A stretch of DNA of 64,000 bases from UBA11222 sp049323435 (GTDB lineage Bacteria; Pseudomonadota; Alphaproteobacteria; UBA11222): contig JBMOMX010000034.1 of assembly GCA_049323435.1 (NCBI GenBank), positions 1 through 64,000 of the forward strand, read 5' to 3'. The notes beneath the pieces were generated by a model that was not told the origin of the DNA, did no database searches, and saw only the letters and a program-made list of their open reading frames with translations. The position numbers were made by a program, and so were the translations under genes. How positions within the stretch are numbered: position 1 is the stretch's first letter; each line of letters starts with the position of its first letter. Positions 8,041 through 17,197 of this stretch are shown piece by piece.

Positions 8041-8151
8041 GGTCCCCTCCCCTTGAAAAGGGGAGGGTTAGGAAGGGGATCAAAACCGGTTTCGATTAGG
8101 CTGACGCCGTTAGACCCCCACCCCAACCCTCCCCCTTTCAGGGGGAGGGAG
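8041..8151. repeat. Intergenic double-hairpin repeat, type B copy 1
   Basis: Two strong GC hairpins lie back to back. The first is CCCTCCCCTT-gaa-AAGGGGAGGG at about 8045-8067, and the second CCCTCCCCCT-ttc-AGGGGGAGGG ends near 8149. A related element lies at 45081-45175. The family is a common proteobacterial intergenic palindrome. It separates rubrerythrin from the Fe-S protein gene and could attenuate or stabilise the transcript. Confidence 0.75.
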
Positions 8152-8179
8152 CCACGCAACATGTGAGTGGATTTATCCC

Positions 8180-9517
8180 ATGAAAGAAGGCAGCACCGAA
8201 GCGCCGATCCGGCACCCGCTCGACTGGAACAATCCGGATTTTTACGACATGGAAAAGATCGATGCGGAACTGCATCGGGTTTTTGACATCTGTCATGGCT
8301 GCCGCCGCTGCTTCAATCTGTGCGATTCCTTTCCGCGCCTGTTCGATCTGGTCGATGAAAGCCCAACGGGCGAACTGGACAGCGTGGACAGCAAAGATTT
8401 TGCGCCCGTCATCGAGGCCTGCACACTGTGCGACATGTGCTTCATGACAAAATGCCCCTATGTGCCGCCGCATGAATTTAATCTGGATTTTCCGCATCTG
8501 ATGCTGCGCTATCGCGCGGCCGAGGCGAAACAGGGCAAAGCCGAATTTGTGCCGGGGCAACTGGCCGAGATGGACCGCAATGGTGCGCTGGCGCGCCCGG
8601 TGGCAAAGCTCGTCAATTGGGGCTCCGCCACCGGCAATAAACTGACCCGGCCCATAATGGAAATGGTGGCGGGCATTGATGCGAAGGCCGAACTGCCGAA
8701 ATTCAATTCCAAAACCTTTGTGATGTCGGCGAAATCCGGCGCGCCGGAAGTCAACAGGGATGCGCCCGCCTATGGCCGCAAGGCTGTGCTCTACGCCACC
8801 TGTTTTGTGAATTACAATAATCCCGATATTGGCCTGGCGGCGCGCAAGGTGCTGGCGAAAAATGGCGTCGAGACTGAAGTGGTCTATCCCGCCTGTTGCG
8901 GTATGCCGTTTCTGGAACAGGGCAAGATCGATAAGGTCGCGGATCAGGCGCACAAAGTGTCGCGCGAATTGCTGAAATGGATCGACAAGGGCTATGACAT
9001 CATCACCCTGACCGCCAGTTGCGGGCTGATGCTGAAATTCGAATGGCCGCTGATCCTGCCGGAGGATGCCGGAATTGCGCGGCTGGCCAAAGCGACCTTT
9101 GATATTGACGAATATATTGTCGATATCGCCAAAAAACAGGGCATGGCGCCGGGCATGAAAAATCTCGAAGGCGGCGTCAGCCTGCATCTGGCCTGTCATG
9201 CGCGCGCGCAGAATATGGGCGCCAAGGGGGCCGAAATGCTGCGCCAGATTCCCGGCCTCAGGCTGGACGTGATCGAGCGATGCTCGGGCCATGGCGGCAC
9301 GTTTGGCGTGATGAAGAAAACCCGCCCCTCGGCCGAAAAGATCTGCAAGCCTGTGGCCGCCGCGGCGCGCAGCCAGGCCAATGCCCATGTGGTTTCGGAA
9401 TGTCCGCTGGCGGCCAAACATCTGCTTCAGATGATGGAAACCGTTCCTGGCGAGGCGAAACTGCCCGAACATGCGCAGCACCCGATCGAACTGATCGCGC
9501 GCGCCTACGGATTATGA
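8180..9517 (+). CDS. Fe-S oxidoreductase with two 4Fe-4S sites and CCG domains (GlpC/HdrD-like)
   Basis: This 445-residue soluble redox protein has two N-terminal cysteine clusters, Cys38-x2-41-x2-44-x3-48 and Cys81-x2-84-x2-87-x4-92. It also has two C-terminal CCG modules (VVYPACCGMPFLEQG and ERCSGHGGTFG), the architecture of GlpC and heterodisulfide-reductase subunit D. It lies between rubrerythrin and a DUF3501 gene, a trio I recall from many proteobacteria, and overlaps the DUF3501 start by 4 bp. A role as electron donor to the rubredoxin-less rubrerythrin is inferred. The absence of glpA/glpB nearby argues against glycerol-3-phosphate dehydrogenase. Confidence 0.85.
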   Translation: MKEGSTEAPIRHPLDWNNPDFYDMEKIDAELHRVFDICHGCRRCFNLCDSFPRLFDLVDESPTGELDSVDSKDFAPVIEACTLCDMCFMTKCPYVPPHEFNLDFPHLMLRYRAAEAKQGKAEFVPGQLAEMDRNGALARPVAKLVNWGSATGNKLTRPIMEMVAGIDAKAELPKFNSKTFVMSAKSGAPEVNRDAPAYGRKAVLYATCFVNYNNPDIGLAARKVLAKNGVETEVVYPACCGMPFLEQGKIDKVADQAHKVSRELLKWIDKGYDIITLTASCGLMLKFEWPLILPEDAGIARLAKATFDIDEYIVDIAKKQGMAPGMKNLEGGVSLHLACHARAQNMGAKGAEMLRQIPGLRLDVIERCSGHGGTFGVMKKTRPSAEKICKPVAAAARSQANAHVVSECPLAAKHLLQMMETVPGEAKLPEHAQHPIELIARAYGL

Positions 9518-10116
9518 TCATGACAGGCAAACCCCGCCGCATCCGTCGCGAAGATCTGATGTCCGCGCAGGATTACGCCGCGATCCGCAAGCAGCGCCGC
9601 GCCGAAATGGTGGTGCTGAAACAGCAGCGCCGGGTCGAGGTGGGGCCGGTGGCGACATTTTATTTTGAAAATTACGACACCATGCTGCAACAGATTCAGG
9701 AAATGCTGCATATCGAAAAGGGCGGCGAAGAACAGATCGAGGATGAACTGGCCGCCTATAATCCGCTGGTGCCGCAGGGATCGGAACTTGTCTGCACACT
9801 GATGTTTGAAATCGAAGACCCGGTGCGCCGCGAACGGGTGCTGCGCACGCTTTCCTATATTGAACGCGCCACATTCATGCAGGTAGGCGAGCAACGCATC
9901 ATGGCCGTGCCGGAACCGGGCGAGGACCGCACCCGCGAAGACGGCAAAACATCCGCGGTGCATTTTCTGCATTTCCCGTTCACGCCCGCGCAGATCGCCC
10001 TGTTCCGCGATCCCGCGCAAAAAGTGCTGCTGGGATTTGATCATGAAAATTACGCCCATATGGCGCAGCTAACGCCGCAGACACGGGCCGCCCTGGCCGG
10101 TGATTTTGACCTATAG
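9514..10116 (+). CDS. DUF3501 family protein
   Basis: A 200-residue soluble protein of unknown function. It is recognised by its length, its N-terminal block ITREDL-like (RREDLMSAQDYAAIRKQRRAEM) and its place directly after the Fe-S oxidoreductase. The ATG at 9514 overlaps the preceding stop as ATGA; a second ATG follows two codons later. The central part has VPQGSELVCTLMFEIED and the C-terminus VLLGFDHENYAHMAQL. No catalytic motif or cysteine pattern is evident. Obligate association with rubrerythrin and a CCG protein suggests a chaperone or partner role in the same peroxide/iron system; this is inference. Confidence 0.85.
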   Translation: MIMTGKPRRIRREDLMSAQDYAAIRKQRRAEMVVLKQQRRVEVGPVATFYFENYDTMLQQIQEMLHIEKGGEEQIEDELAAYNPLVPQGSELVCTLMFEIEDPVRRERVLRTLSYIERATFMQVGEQRIMAVPEPGEDRTREDGKTSAVHFLHFPFTPAQIALFRDPAQKVLLGFDHENYAHMAQLTPQTRAALAGDFDL

Positions 10117-10122
10117 GGCGGC

Positions 10123-10632
10123 TTGAAACTCCGCCTCATCCCGCGCAGGAATCGTTCACACGGCCTGTTGCGCGCGGATGGCCACAGCTTTCCCTGCGCC
10201 ATTGGCCGCGGCGGCGTCACCCGCAATAAACGCGAAGGCGATGGCGCAACGCCAGCCGGTGAATTTGAATTGCGCCGGGTGCTGTACCGCGCAGACCGCG
10301 TGGCCGCGCCAATCACCGCGCTGGATCTTAACCCCATCGGCCCGCGTGACGGCTGGTGCGATGCGCCCGGCCATCCCGAATATAATCACCAGGTGCGCTT
10401 TCCCTTTAAGGCCAGCGCGGAACGTCTGCGCCGCGCCGATCCGCTCTATGACATTATCATCGTGCTTGGATATAATGATGCGCCAGTGATGGATGGTGCG
10501 GGCAGCGCGATTTTCATGCACATCGCCAAAACAAATTTTGCGCCGACTGCGGGGTGCATTGCGCTGGCCCGTAACGATCTGCTGGCCATTTTGCGCCGGT
10601 GCGGCCCTGATACCCGGATTGTGGTGAGATAG
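10123..10632 (+). CDS. L,D-transpeptidase (YkuD) family protein
   Basis: A 169-residue YkuD-fold protein. The catalytic signature is His133 followed by APTAGCIAL with Cys145. These enzymes make 3-3 peptidoglycan cross-links or tether proteins in the periplasm. No signal peptide is visible at the N-terminus (MKLRLIPRRNRSHG), which is typical of the short alphaproteobacterial group whose location is uncertain. The start is TTG at 10123, six bases after the DUF3501 stop, so co-transcription is likely. Confidence 0.85.
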   Translation: MKLRLIPRRNRSHGLLRADGHSFPCAIGRGGVTRNKREGDGATPAGEFELRRVLYRADRVAAPITALDLNPIGPRDGWCDAPGHPEYNHQVRFPFKASAERLRRADPLYDIIIVLGYNDAPVMDGAGSAIFMHIAKTNFAPTAGCIALARNDLLAILRRCGPDTRIVVR

Positions 10633-10683
10633 ACCGGTCTTTCCGCAGCGAGATGATTTTAGACTGAACCAGCCTGCACTGCG

Positions 10684-10974
10684 TCAATCACCGCAATTTA
10701 TATGTCTGGCCATTGATTTGCGAAACGCTCTGTCCTTTTTCAGACGCCATTCACGCGATTGCGCGCTGCTGCGGTCTTCTGCGCGTTCAGAATATATCAC
10801 GCGCCATTCCCGGCCCCGTGTCGATCGCGCCCCGGTTCCGGCATTATGTTGAGCCAGCCGGCGCTCCAGATCTGTCGTCCAACCGACATAGGTCCGCACT
10901 CCGGTAGCGCCGTGACTGCCTAAAATATAAACAAAACAGGAAGCGCCAGTCTCTGAATATTGCTGATCGCCCAT
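10684..10974 (-). CDS. GIY-YIG nuclease-fold protein (UPF0213-like)
   Basis: A 96-residue single-domain GIY-YIG protein. The two strands are VYILGS (15-20) and TYVGWT (28-33), followed by the helix with DLERRLAQHNAG and the late acidic residue in AQSREWRLKKD (Glu75). Such minimal proteins may be structure-specific nucleases, but cellular roles are mostly unknown. ATG at 10974 with GGAA upstream is preferred; an in-frame ATG at 10998 lies in AT-rich sequence without a ribosome-binding site. Confidence 0.85.
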   Translation of the reverse strand: MGDQQYSETGASCFVYILGSHGATGVRTYVGWTTDLERRLAQHNAGTGARSTRGREWRVIYSERAEDRSSAQSREWRLKKDRAFRKSMARHINCGD

Positions 10975-11129
10975 GGAAAATTCCGTGAATGGAAACAATT
11001 ATAATTATTAATAATTAATTAAATCCTGTGGCCTAACAAGCAAAAAAAACGATTTTCGTGACCAAATAACATTAACACCAATCTGTTTTCCGCTTAGGAT
11101 AAACACGTACTGGAATTTGAGGGGGCATT

Positions 11130-11510
11130 ATGAAAAACATGCATCGCCAGATATTGGGGCTTTTCATACTGACGCTGGTTTTATCCGCTGTGCCGCCGGC
11201 CCAGGCGGTTGAACGGCCGAATTATGATATTGTGGGGATTACGGTCCCGGCGCTGGATCTGTTCGCCACGGATCAATCTCCAGAACCCGCTTCACAGCTT
11301 GATGCCGCCGGCGTCACATTGCCGCTTCCGGTGCAGGCCGTCAGCGGGAACGGCATGTTGCTGGTGAAGATTGATGGCAAAAAATACTGGGTCGATGCGT
11401 TGCAGGTTGAGACCAATGAAGGCGGCCTGACAAGCGGCACCTGCGGTGAACAGGTCGCCAGCGGTACGCCGGTGCCGCTTGGCATTCGCGGCCTGGGGAA
11501 TGGCTGCTGA
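11130..11510 (+). CDS. Small exported protein of unknown function
   Basis: This 126-residue protein is not recognised. A clear signal peptide is present: Lys/His-rich start, hydrophobic ILGLFILTLVLSAV, and cleavage after PPAQA near residue 28. The mature part contains GNGMLLVKIDGKKYWVDALQV, reminiscent of a short SH3-like beta segment, and two cysteines (SGTCGE and the C-terminal GNGC) that could form a disulfide. Its stop overlaps the start of the M48 peptidase gene, so the two are translationally coupled and probably act together in the periplasm. Confidence 0.75.
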   Translation: MKNMHRQILGLFILTLVLSAVPPAQAVERPNYDIVGITVPALDLFATDQSPEPASQLDAAGVTLPLPVQAVSGNGMLLVKIDGKKYWVDALQVETNEGGLTSGTCGEQVASGTPVPLGIRGLGNGC

Positions 11511-13114
11511 TGCGCACACACATGAAGCCGCTGCAAAATATTGCAAAAATTGTTCTGGTCTGCATTGCGCTGGTCCAGCCCGCCTGGGCAGCAGATAAGG
11601 CGGATAAAAATGCAAAGCCGAAACTGCCGGAGCGCCCGCTGATTGAGAAATTCAGAACCGAGGCTAGGCCAGGCCAGCCCTGTGGCGGCACCGGCGCCAG
11701 CAGTTCACAGCGTCAAAGCATTGATGGCGTTGCCTATGGCATCGTCAATGACCCCGCACTGGAGACCTATCTGAATCAGATCAAGGACCGGCTGTTGAAA
11801 GTATCGCCGCTGCCTGGATGCGCGATCCGGGTTTATGTCATTCCTCAGGAACATTTCGCCGCCGCCGCCGCCTCCGATGGCGGAATTTTTCTTCCCATGG
11901 GGTTGCTGCGTGACCTGAAAAGCGAAGACGAAATTGCCGCCGTCCTGGCGCATGAAGTCTCGCATGTTCTAAAAAACCATCACAAGTCAGACGATTTTCT
12001 GAAAGCCCAGCAGGGCATGATGAAAGTTGGCGGCATGGCGATGGGCGCTTATTCTGCGGTACAGCAGTTTTCCGGCACTGCGCCCGCGATTGACGGGCAA
12101 ACCTCCATGAATATCGCCGAGGCGGTTTATGCGGTAAGCGAAAATGTGATCGCCCCCAACTGGACCTCCGGTCAGGAAGATGAGGCCGACCTGCTTGGCG
12201 CGGATTTGTTTATTGCGGCGGGATATAACAAGGCCGCCATTGGCACGATGATGGCCCGGCTGGAAGACTGGGAAAAGAAAATTGCCAAACGGGATGCGGC
12301 AAAAGATCAGTTTGTACAGGCTTCGATGCAGGCCAATGCCATGTCGATGGCGGGGGCGGCCGCTTCTGCGATGGCGGCGCCTTCCGCCGCCGGCATTGGC
12401 GGCATGATGGCAAGACTGGCGCCCACTGCTGTTACGGCGATGGCCGGCAATAAGGGCGAGGATCATCGGCCGGTTGCCGCGCGCAAGGCGGATGTGATTC
12501 AATATCTGGGCGCGTTTTATAAATCTTCGCCCCGTCCCGCACTTGGCGCCGCGCAATGGAATCAGCAACGCGGCATGCCGGTATTTTCGAATTATGCGTC
12601 GGCGTCAAAGGCGCGGCAATTGATGGAAGCCGGACAGCTTGACCAGGCCGCAAAATTTGCCCTTGAAGGTATAAGCGGCCCCACGGCAAACCATACCTAT
12701 CCCAGGCTTACCATGTATGAGATCGCGAACCGGCAGGGGCGTCCGGATGCCGCCACACATATCGACACCATCTTGCGCAACCCGTCGCCGCCCATCGCGG
12801 GCTATCGCTACGCCGCGGCCGATGCGATAAAAACCGGCAGCCTGCCGGTGGCGGCCAGTTTTGTTGACGAAGCCAATCGCCGCTATGACACACCGGTCAG
12901 CTTTATTCCTGAAGCCATCCGGTTATATCAGCAGACAGGCAATCATGAAAAAATCCAGCCGCTTCTGATGCGCTGTCAGATGAATGGCGACAAGGCAACC
13001 TATGCTGTCTGTCAATCCGCAGCGGGCGGACAACAGCAGCAGCCCGCGGCGCAGATTCCCGGCCTTCCGGGATTGGGCGCAAACCCCTTCGGCGGCTTTC
13101 TCGGAAAACGCTGA
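11510..13114 (+). CDS. Exported M48-family zinc metalloprotease
   Basis: A 534-residue periplasmic protease. A signal peptide precedes cleavage after QPAWA near residue 27. The zinc site is HEVSH at 148-152 in AAVLAHEVSHVLKNHH. The third ligand is probably Glu225 in EDEADLLGAD. The rest is helical and alanine/methionine-rich (AMSMAGAAASAMAAP). The TPR-like C-terminal half resembles BepA-type M48 proteins that act in outer-membrane protein quality control, ending in a Gln/Pro-rich tail. The ATG shares a base with the stop of the preceding small exported protein. It converges with the cyclase gene 8 bp away. Confidence 0.88.
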   Translation: MRTHMKPLQNIAKIVLVCIALVQPAWAADKADKNAKPKLPERPLIEKFRTEARPGQPCGGTGASSSQRQSIDGVAYGIVNDPALETYLNQIKDRLLKVSPLPGCAIRVYVIPQEHFAAAAASDGGIFLPMGLLRDLKSEDEIAAVLAHEVSHVLKNHHKSDDFLKAQQGMMKVGGMAMGAYSAVQQFSGTAPAIDGQTSMNIAEAVYAVSENVIAPNWTSGQEDEADLLGADLFIAAGYNKAAIGTMMARLEDWEKKIAKRDAAKDQFVQASMQANAMSMAGAAASAMAAPSAAGIGGMMARLAPTAVTAMAGNKGEDHRPVAARKADVIQYLGAFYKSSPRPALGAAQWNQQRGMPVFSNYASASKARQLMEAGQLDQAAKFALEGISGPTANHTYPRLTMYEIANRQGRPDAATHIDTILRNPSPPIAGYRYAAADAIKTGSLPVAASFVDEANRRYDTPVSFIPEAIRLYQQTGNHEKIQPLLMRCQMNGDKATYAVCQSAAGGQQQQPAAQIPGLPGLGANPFGGFLGKR

Positions 13115-13122
13115 AATCCGGT

Positions 13123-15339
13123 CTATTTAGTCAGCGCAACATAAACCCCATCCCACATCGCACCCGGCGGCGTGGCCGCATAGGCCGCGATACGTTCTGC
13201 ATAAAGCTGGTAAAGACCAGCAAGCCCAAGACGCATTGCAATCGGGGTTTGCGCCAGCGCCGCGCACAGCGTTGCCGCGCTGTCCCAGACTTGCTGGCGA
13301 TAGGCCGCCAGCATCTGTTCATGCTTTTGATACAGATCCATAAAGGCGGGATCGTTTTGCAGCAGTTCATCGCCCAGCAGGCCCCATACTGTGACCGGAA
13401 CGGTCTTGCCCTTCACCATGATCTGATCGAGTTGCAGCATCGCAAAATTCGGCGCCAGCAATTGCGAATTCTCACCCACCAAAGTGGTCACGGCATAGGC
13501 CTTGGATTGGCCTTCCAGACGCGAGGCGATATTCACGTCATTTCCCAGCACCGAATAATCAAAACGATATTCCGAGCCGAGATTGCCCACGCAGCATGGG
13601 CCGCTGTTAATGCCGATGCCGATTGACAGTTTCATGCCCGGCATTGTTGCATCCAGTTCTGCATTCAGGGCATCCAGCGCCTGCAACATTTTCAGCGCCG
13701 CACGGCAGGCATTTTGCACATGATCGGGATCATCCAGCGGGGCGTTCCAGAACGCCATGATGCAGTCACCCATATATTTATCAATGGTGCCGCCGGTTTC
13801 CAGAATGGCATTTGTCATCGGGGTTAGAAAATTATTGATGAACCGGGTCAGTTGCTCCGGCTCCAGCCTTTCCGAAATGCTGGTAAAGCCGCGAATATCT
13901 GAAAACATAAAGGTCATGGTGCGCATCTCGCCGCCCAGCCTTAACTGGCTGGGGTCACTCACCAGCCGGTCAATGGCTGCGGGCGCCAGATAGCGGTTAA
14001 AGGCGGTACGCACCCTTTGTCGTTCTAGTACCGCGCCTGCATATCCGGTCGCGGCCACAGCCGCCAGCACGCTGGCCAGCCCCAGTCCTGGCAATACCGG
14101 ATCGATCAGCAGCGCTTGATATCTGAACGCCGCCATGCTGCCGCCAAACAGGGACGCCTCACCCGCCGCCAGAAACACAATGGCCCAGCCGATGCGTTTG
14201 CGCCAGCTGGCGGCGCAGATCAGCACCGCAAACACTGTGAACAGCGCAAATTCCAGCCGGTCACCCCAGGCCGGTTGCGTAATATAGGCGTTCGTCAGAA
14301 TCTGTTCGGCGATTTGCGCATGCACTTCGACTCCGGGCACGGCATTCTCCAGCGGCGTCGCGCGTATATCGCCCATGCCCATGGCGCTGGTGCCGACAAA
14401 GACGATGGCGCCCGCCAGTTCATCGGGGTCCGTCTCACCGGCCAGAACTTCCCATGCCGGCAGGTAACGCGATGGCGTACTGGCGCTTTCATACAGACGG
14501 ATACGCCCATTCGCGTCGGTTGGAATGGTATATTCACCTATTTGAATATCCGCGACACCCCGCCCGGTCAAAAGCTGCATGACAGGGCCCGCATCACGCA
14601 CCCGTACCGTCATCGTATCGGCGCCGCTGTAAATCCGCATCGCTTCGGCGGCAAGGGAAGGATAGACCGCTCCCCCCATGGTATAGGCCAGGGGCATCAG
14701 GCGTATAATTCCGTCCGGATCGGGAACGGATGAAAATGCGCCATTGCCCGCCGCCGCGTTTTCAATTGCATCCAGGGTTTTCAACACGCCGGGAAAATGC
14801 ATCAGATATTGCGTCGCATCCCCGCCATTCATCAATAGTGTGGGCTTGGCCTGCGGCCGGGTGCTGTTCCGGGAACCCAGAAAGGCGAAGCCGGTGACGA
14901 CTTTTCCTTTCGCCACTGTCTCAGCCAGTATCAAGTCATTATCCGGCGCATTACGGATGCCGCCAGCGTCAAACCTTATACCGTTCGCAGCGAAATCGGC
15001 CGCCAGATCCGGCAACAGGCGCGACAGGGAAGTTCTGTCCGGATCGGCAAACACCACATCAAAGGCAATGACCTTCACCCCCGCATTACGCAGCGCGTCG
15101 ATCAGGCGCGCCGTCCGGGTACGCGGCCACGGCCATTGGCCGAGCCGCTCCAGCGATTCATCATCAATGTCTATAATGCGAACCGGAAGATTGGGGTCAT
15201 AGGGGCGCGGATAGTGCGCCATGTAATAATCAAACACCTCGGCGCGCGCTGCCTGTAATAGCGGCGGCTGCAACCAGTGCAACAGGGTGTAAACCAACAT
15301 CACTGACAAAGGCGCAAGCCAGCGCAGATAACCGATCAT
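13123..15339 (-). CDS. CHASE2-domain class III adenylate/guanylate cyclase
   Basis: A 738-residue membrane receptor cyclase. The layout is one N-terminal membrane segment, an extracytoplasmic CHASE2 sensor (about 30-330), and three closely spaced membrane helices (about 355-440). A cytoplasmic class III cyclase domain follows (about 470-650), then a ~90-residue tail. Metal-binding aspartates are Asp481 in MFSDIRGFTS and Asp525 in YMGDCIMAFWNAP. The family makes cAMP (less often cGMP) in response to an unknown periplasmic cue. It is monocistronic and converges with the M48 protease. A CRP-type site at 28.2 kb shows cAMP signalling could be relevant locally. Confidence 0.92.
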   Translation of the reverse strand: MIGYLRWLAPLSVMLVYTLLHWLQPPLLQAARAEVFDYYMAHYPRPYDPNLPVRIIDIDDESLERLGQWPWPRTRTARLIDALRNAGVKVIAFDVVFADPDRTSLSRLLPDLAADFAANGIRFDAGGIRNAPDNDLILAETVAKGKVVTGFAFLGSRNSTRPQAKPTLLMNGGDATQYLMHFPGVLKTLDAIENAAAGNGAFSSVPDPDGIIRLMPLAYTMGGAVYPSLAAEAMRIYSGADTMTVRVRDAGPVMQLLTGRGVADIQIGEYTIPTDANGRIRLYESASTPSRYLPAWEVLAGETDPDELAGAIVFVGTSAMGMGDIRATPLENAVPGVEVHAQIAEQILTNAYITQPAWGDRLEFALFTVFAVLICAASWRKRIGWAIVFLAAGEASLFGGSMAAFRYQALLIDPVLPGLGLASVLAAVAATGYAGAVLERQRVRTAFNRYLAPAAIDRLVSDPSQLRLGGEMRTMTFMFSDIRGFTSISERLEPEQLTRFINNFLTPMTNAILETGGTIDKYMGDCIMAFWNAPLDDPDHVQNACRAALKMLQALDALNAELDATMPGMKLSIGIGINSGPCCVGNLGSEYRFDYSVLGNDVNIASRLEGQSKAYAVTTLVGENSQLLAPNFAMLQLDQIMVKGKTVPVTVWGLLGDELLQNDPAFMDLYQKHEQMLAAYRQQVWDSAATLCAALAQTPIAMRLGLAGLYQLYAERIAAYAATPPGAMWDGVYVALTK

Positions 15340-15434
15340 CCCGGAACCCTTCAGAGCGGCACCCTCCAGGTTTCAATCCCGCCGCGGCGATATCAGGAGG
15401 CTGGGAACACTACACCATGATGACGCCCCGTGAA

Positions 15435-15510
<76 letters not shown>

Positions 15511-15556
15511 CTGGAGATCAAGGGCTGCGTATAACAAAGCCGGGGCGGGCTGTCCA

Positions 15557-16015
15557 TCATAACCCGTGCGGTGGCGTGTTATGGGCCTGAATGGGGGGTT
15601 TCCGGCTGTCCAGGAAGGCCGCGCATTCGCGAATATTCTGCACATGCAGTTCAAGCATGCGCGCCAGATCCGCGCGTAATTCCCCCTCAGTGAGCTGGGG
15701 CAGCATTTCTTCGAGTTTGCGCACCACCCAGTCCTGGCCGCGGTTAAGAAATCCCAGCCGCGCCTCCAGCCCCTGTTTGGCAAGCACCTTTTCCAGAAAT
15801 TCCCCGGTGCGTTCCGTAGGCGTGCCGTGAAGGCGTGTCACCCAGCCCGCCAGCATGCCGCAGCACCAGGCTTCATCGTGCCGCACCTGTTCAATCAGCG
15901 CTTCGGCGGGGCCGCCCGCATATTCGCGCCGGAATTGAGTTGCCGATTTTGCGCCGGCGCGTTCGGCCTCCAGCAGCGCATTAAGAAAATCGCAGAGCGT
16001 GGCATTATCATGCAT
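15557..16015 (-). CDS. Ferritin-like helical protein (DUF6306-like)
   Basis: A 152-residue all-helical protein. It opens with a LLEAERAGAK helix, then VRHDEAWCCGMLAGWVTRL, LGFLNRGQDWVVRKLEEMLP and LHVQNIRECAAFL. The Glu and DEA motifs in successive helices look like a ferritin-like bundle, and I associate the pattern with DUF6306. Metal binding is unproven. It lies 15 bp downstream of rodA and could share its transcript; no functional link is evident. Confidence 0.65.
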   Translation of the reverse strand: MHDNATLCDFLNALLEAERAGAKSATQFRREYAGGPAEALIEQVRHDEAWCCGMLAGWVTRLHGTPTERTGEFLEKVLAKQGLEARLGFLNRGQDWVVRKLEEMLPQLTEGELRADLARMLELHVQNIRECAAFLDSRKPPIQAHNTPPHGL

Positions 16016-16030
16016 GCAAACTGGCCTCCT

Positions 16031-17197
16031 TCAAAAGATCAGACCGGTTTTTTCCGGGATCGGCACCCCGCGATGCACGGATGCGCTCAATACCAGGCCG
16101 AAACCAAACAGCAGGGTCAGCATAGCCGTACCGCCATAGGAAACAAAGGGCAATGGCACCCCCACCACAGGAACCAGCCCCATCACCATGGCCATATTGA
16201 TAAATACATACAGAAAAAAATTCAGAATGACGCCAAGCACAATCAGCCTGCCAAACTGGTGGCGCACCCGCATGGCGATGATATAGCCATAGCCGATCAC
16301 CGCAGCAAACAGGCACAGCAATAACAGCGCACCGGCAAGGCCCATCTCTTCTGCAAACATGGTAAAAATAAAATCGGTTTGCATTTCGGGAAGAAAATCC
16401 AGATGGCTCTGGGTGCCCTGCATATAGCCTTTGCCAAACACGCCGCCGGAACCAAAGGCGATTTTTGACTGCATGATATGATAGCCGGCCCCCAACGGAT
16501 CCTGTTCCGGGTTCAGGAAAGTCAGCACCCGGTTTTTTTGATAATCATGCAGCAAACTCCAGGCGATGGGCAGCGCCGCTGTCACCAGGGCAAGCGCAAG
16601 CGCAAAATATTTCCAGGAAACCCCAGCCAGAAACATCAGGCCTCCCGCACCCGCCAGCAATAGCAGCGCCGTGCCCAGATCGGGTTGCCGCATCACCAGC
16701 GCCACCGGCAGCGCCAGCAGGAAAAATGGGAAAATTAACGCCACCGGATGGGAAATACGTCCGGGATTCATGCCATGAAAATAATGCGCATATACCATCA
16801 CCAGCGCGATTTTCATGATTTCTGAGGGCTGTAATTGCAGGAACCCCAGATCAATCCAGCGCTGCGCGCCCATGCCGATCTCGCCGGCAAGCTCGACCCA
16901 GATCAGCAATACCAGGCCGGCGCCATAGACCGGATAGGCCAGCTGCCGCCAATAGCGGATATCGATCAACGCCACCGTCAGCATCATTACAATGCCCGCA
17001 GTAAAACGGAGCAAATGCATTTGCGCCCACGGCGTCCAGCCGCGTCCTGCCGAATACAGCACCCCCGTCCCCACAGAGGCAATCATGGCAAGCATCCCCA
17101 CCAGCGGCCAGTCAATCCGGCCGATCTTCATACGCAGCGTCAGCGCCGACGATGCCCGCGTGGTATTGGCGGAACCTAATGCGGATTCAAGCGCCAT
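16031..17197 (-). CDS. rodA: Rod shape-determining SEDS glycosyltransferase RodA
   Basis: A 388-residue polytopic peptidoglycan polymerase of the SEDS family that works with PBP2 and the MreBCD elongasome. Around ten hydrophobic segments are seen, together with the family blocks LQLQPSEIMKIALVM, RQPDLGTALLLL and the C-terminal PFVSYGGTAMLTLLFGFGL. ATG at 17197 has CTGGAG upstream and agrees with the 11-bp overlap with the preceding GFA-family gene; a longer frame would overlap it much more. mrdA is not next to it, so the usual mre-mrd cluster is split here. Confidence 0.92.
   Translation of the reverse strand: MALESALGSANTTRASSALTLRMKIGRIDWPLVGMLAMIASVGTGVLYSAGRGWTPWAQMHLLRFTAGIVMMLTVALIDIRYWRQLAYPVYGAGLVLLIWVELAGEIGMGAQRWIDLGFLQLQPSEIMKIALVMVYAHYFHGMNPGRISHPVALIFPFFLLALPVALVMRQPDLGTALLLLAGAGGLMFLAGVSWKYFALALALVTAALPIAWSLLHDYQKNRVLTFLNPEQDPLGAGYHIMQSKIAFGSGGVFGKGYMQGTQSHLDFLPEMQTDFIFTMFAEEMGLAGALLLLCLFAAVIGYGYIIAMRVRHQFGRLIVLGVILNFFLYVFINMAMVMGLVPVVGVPLPFVSYGGTAMLTLLFGFGLVLSASVHRGVPIPEKTGLIF

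Noticed and set aside
8138..9481. Open minus-strand frame of 447 codons opposite the Fe-S oxidoreductase.
   Set aside because: The plus frame has ordered cysteine clusters and an ATGA overlap with the next gene; the opposite frame has no recognisable motif.
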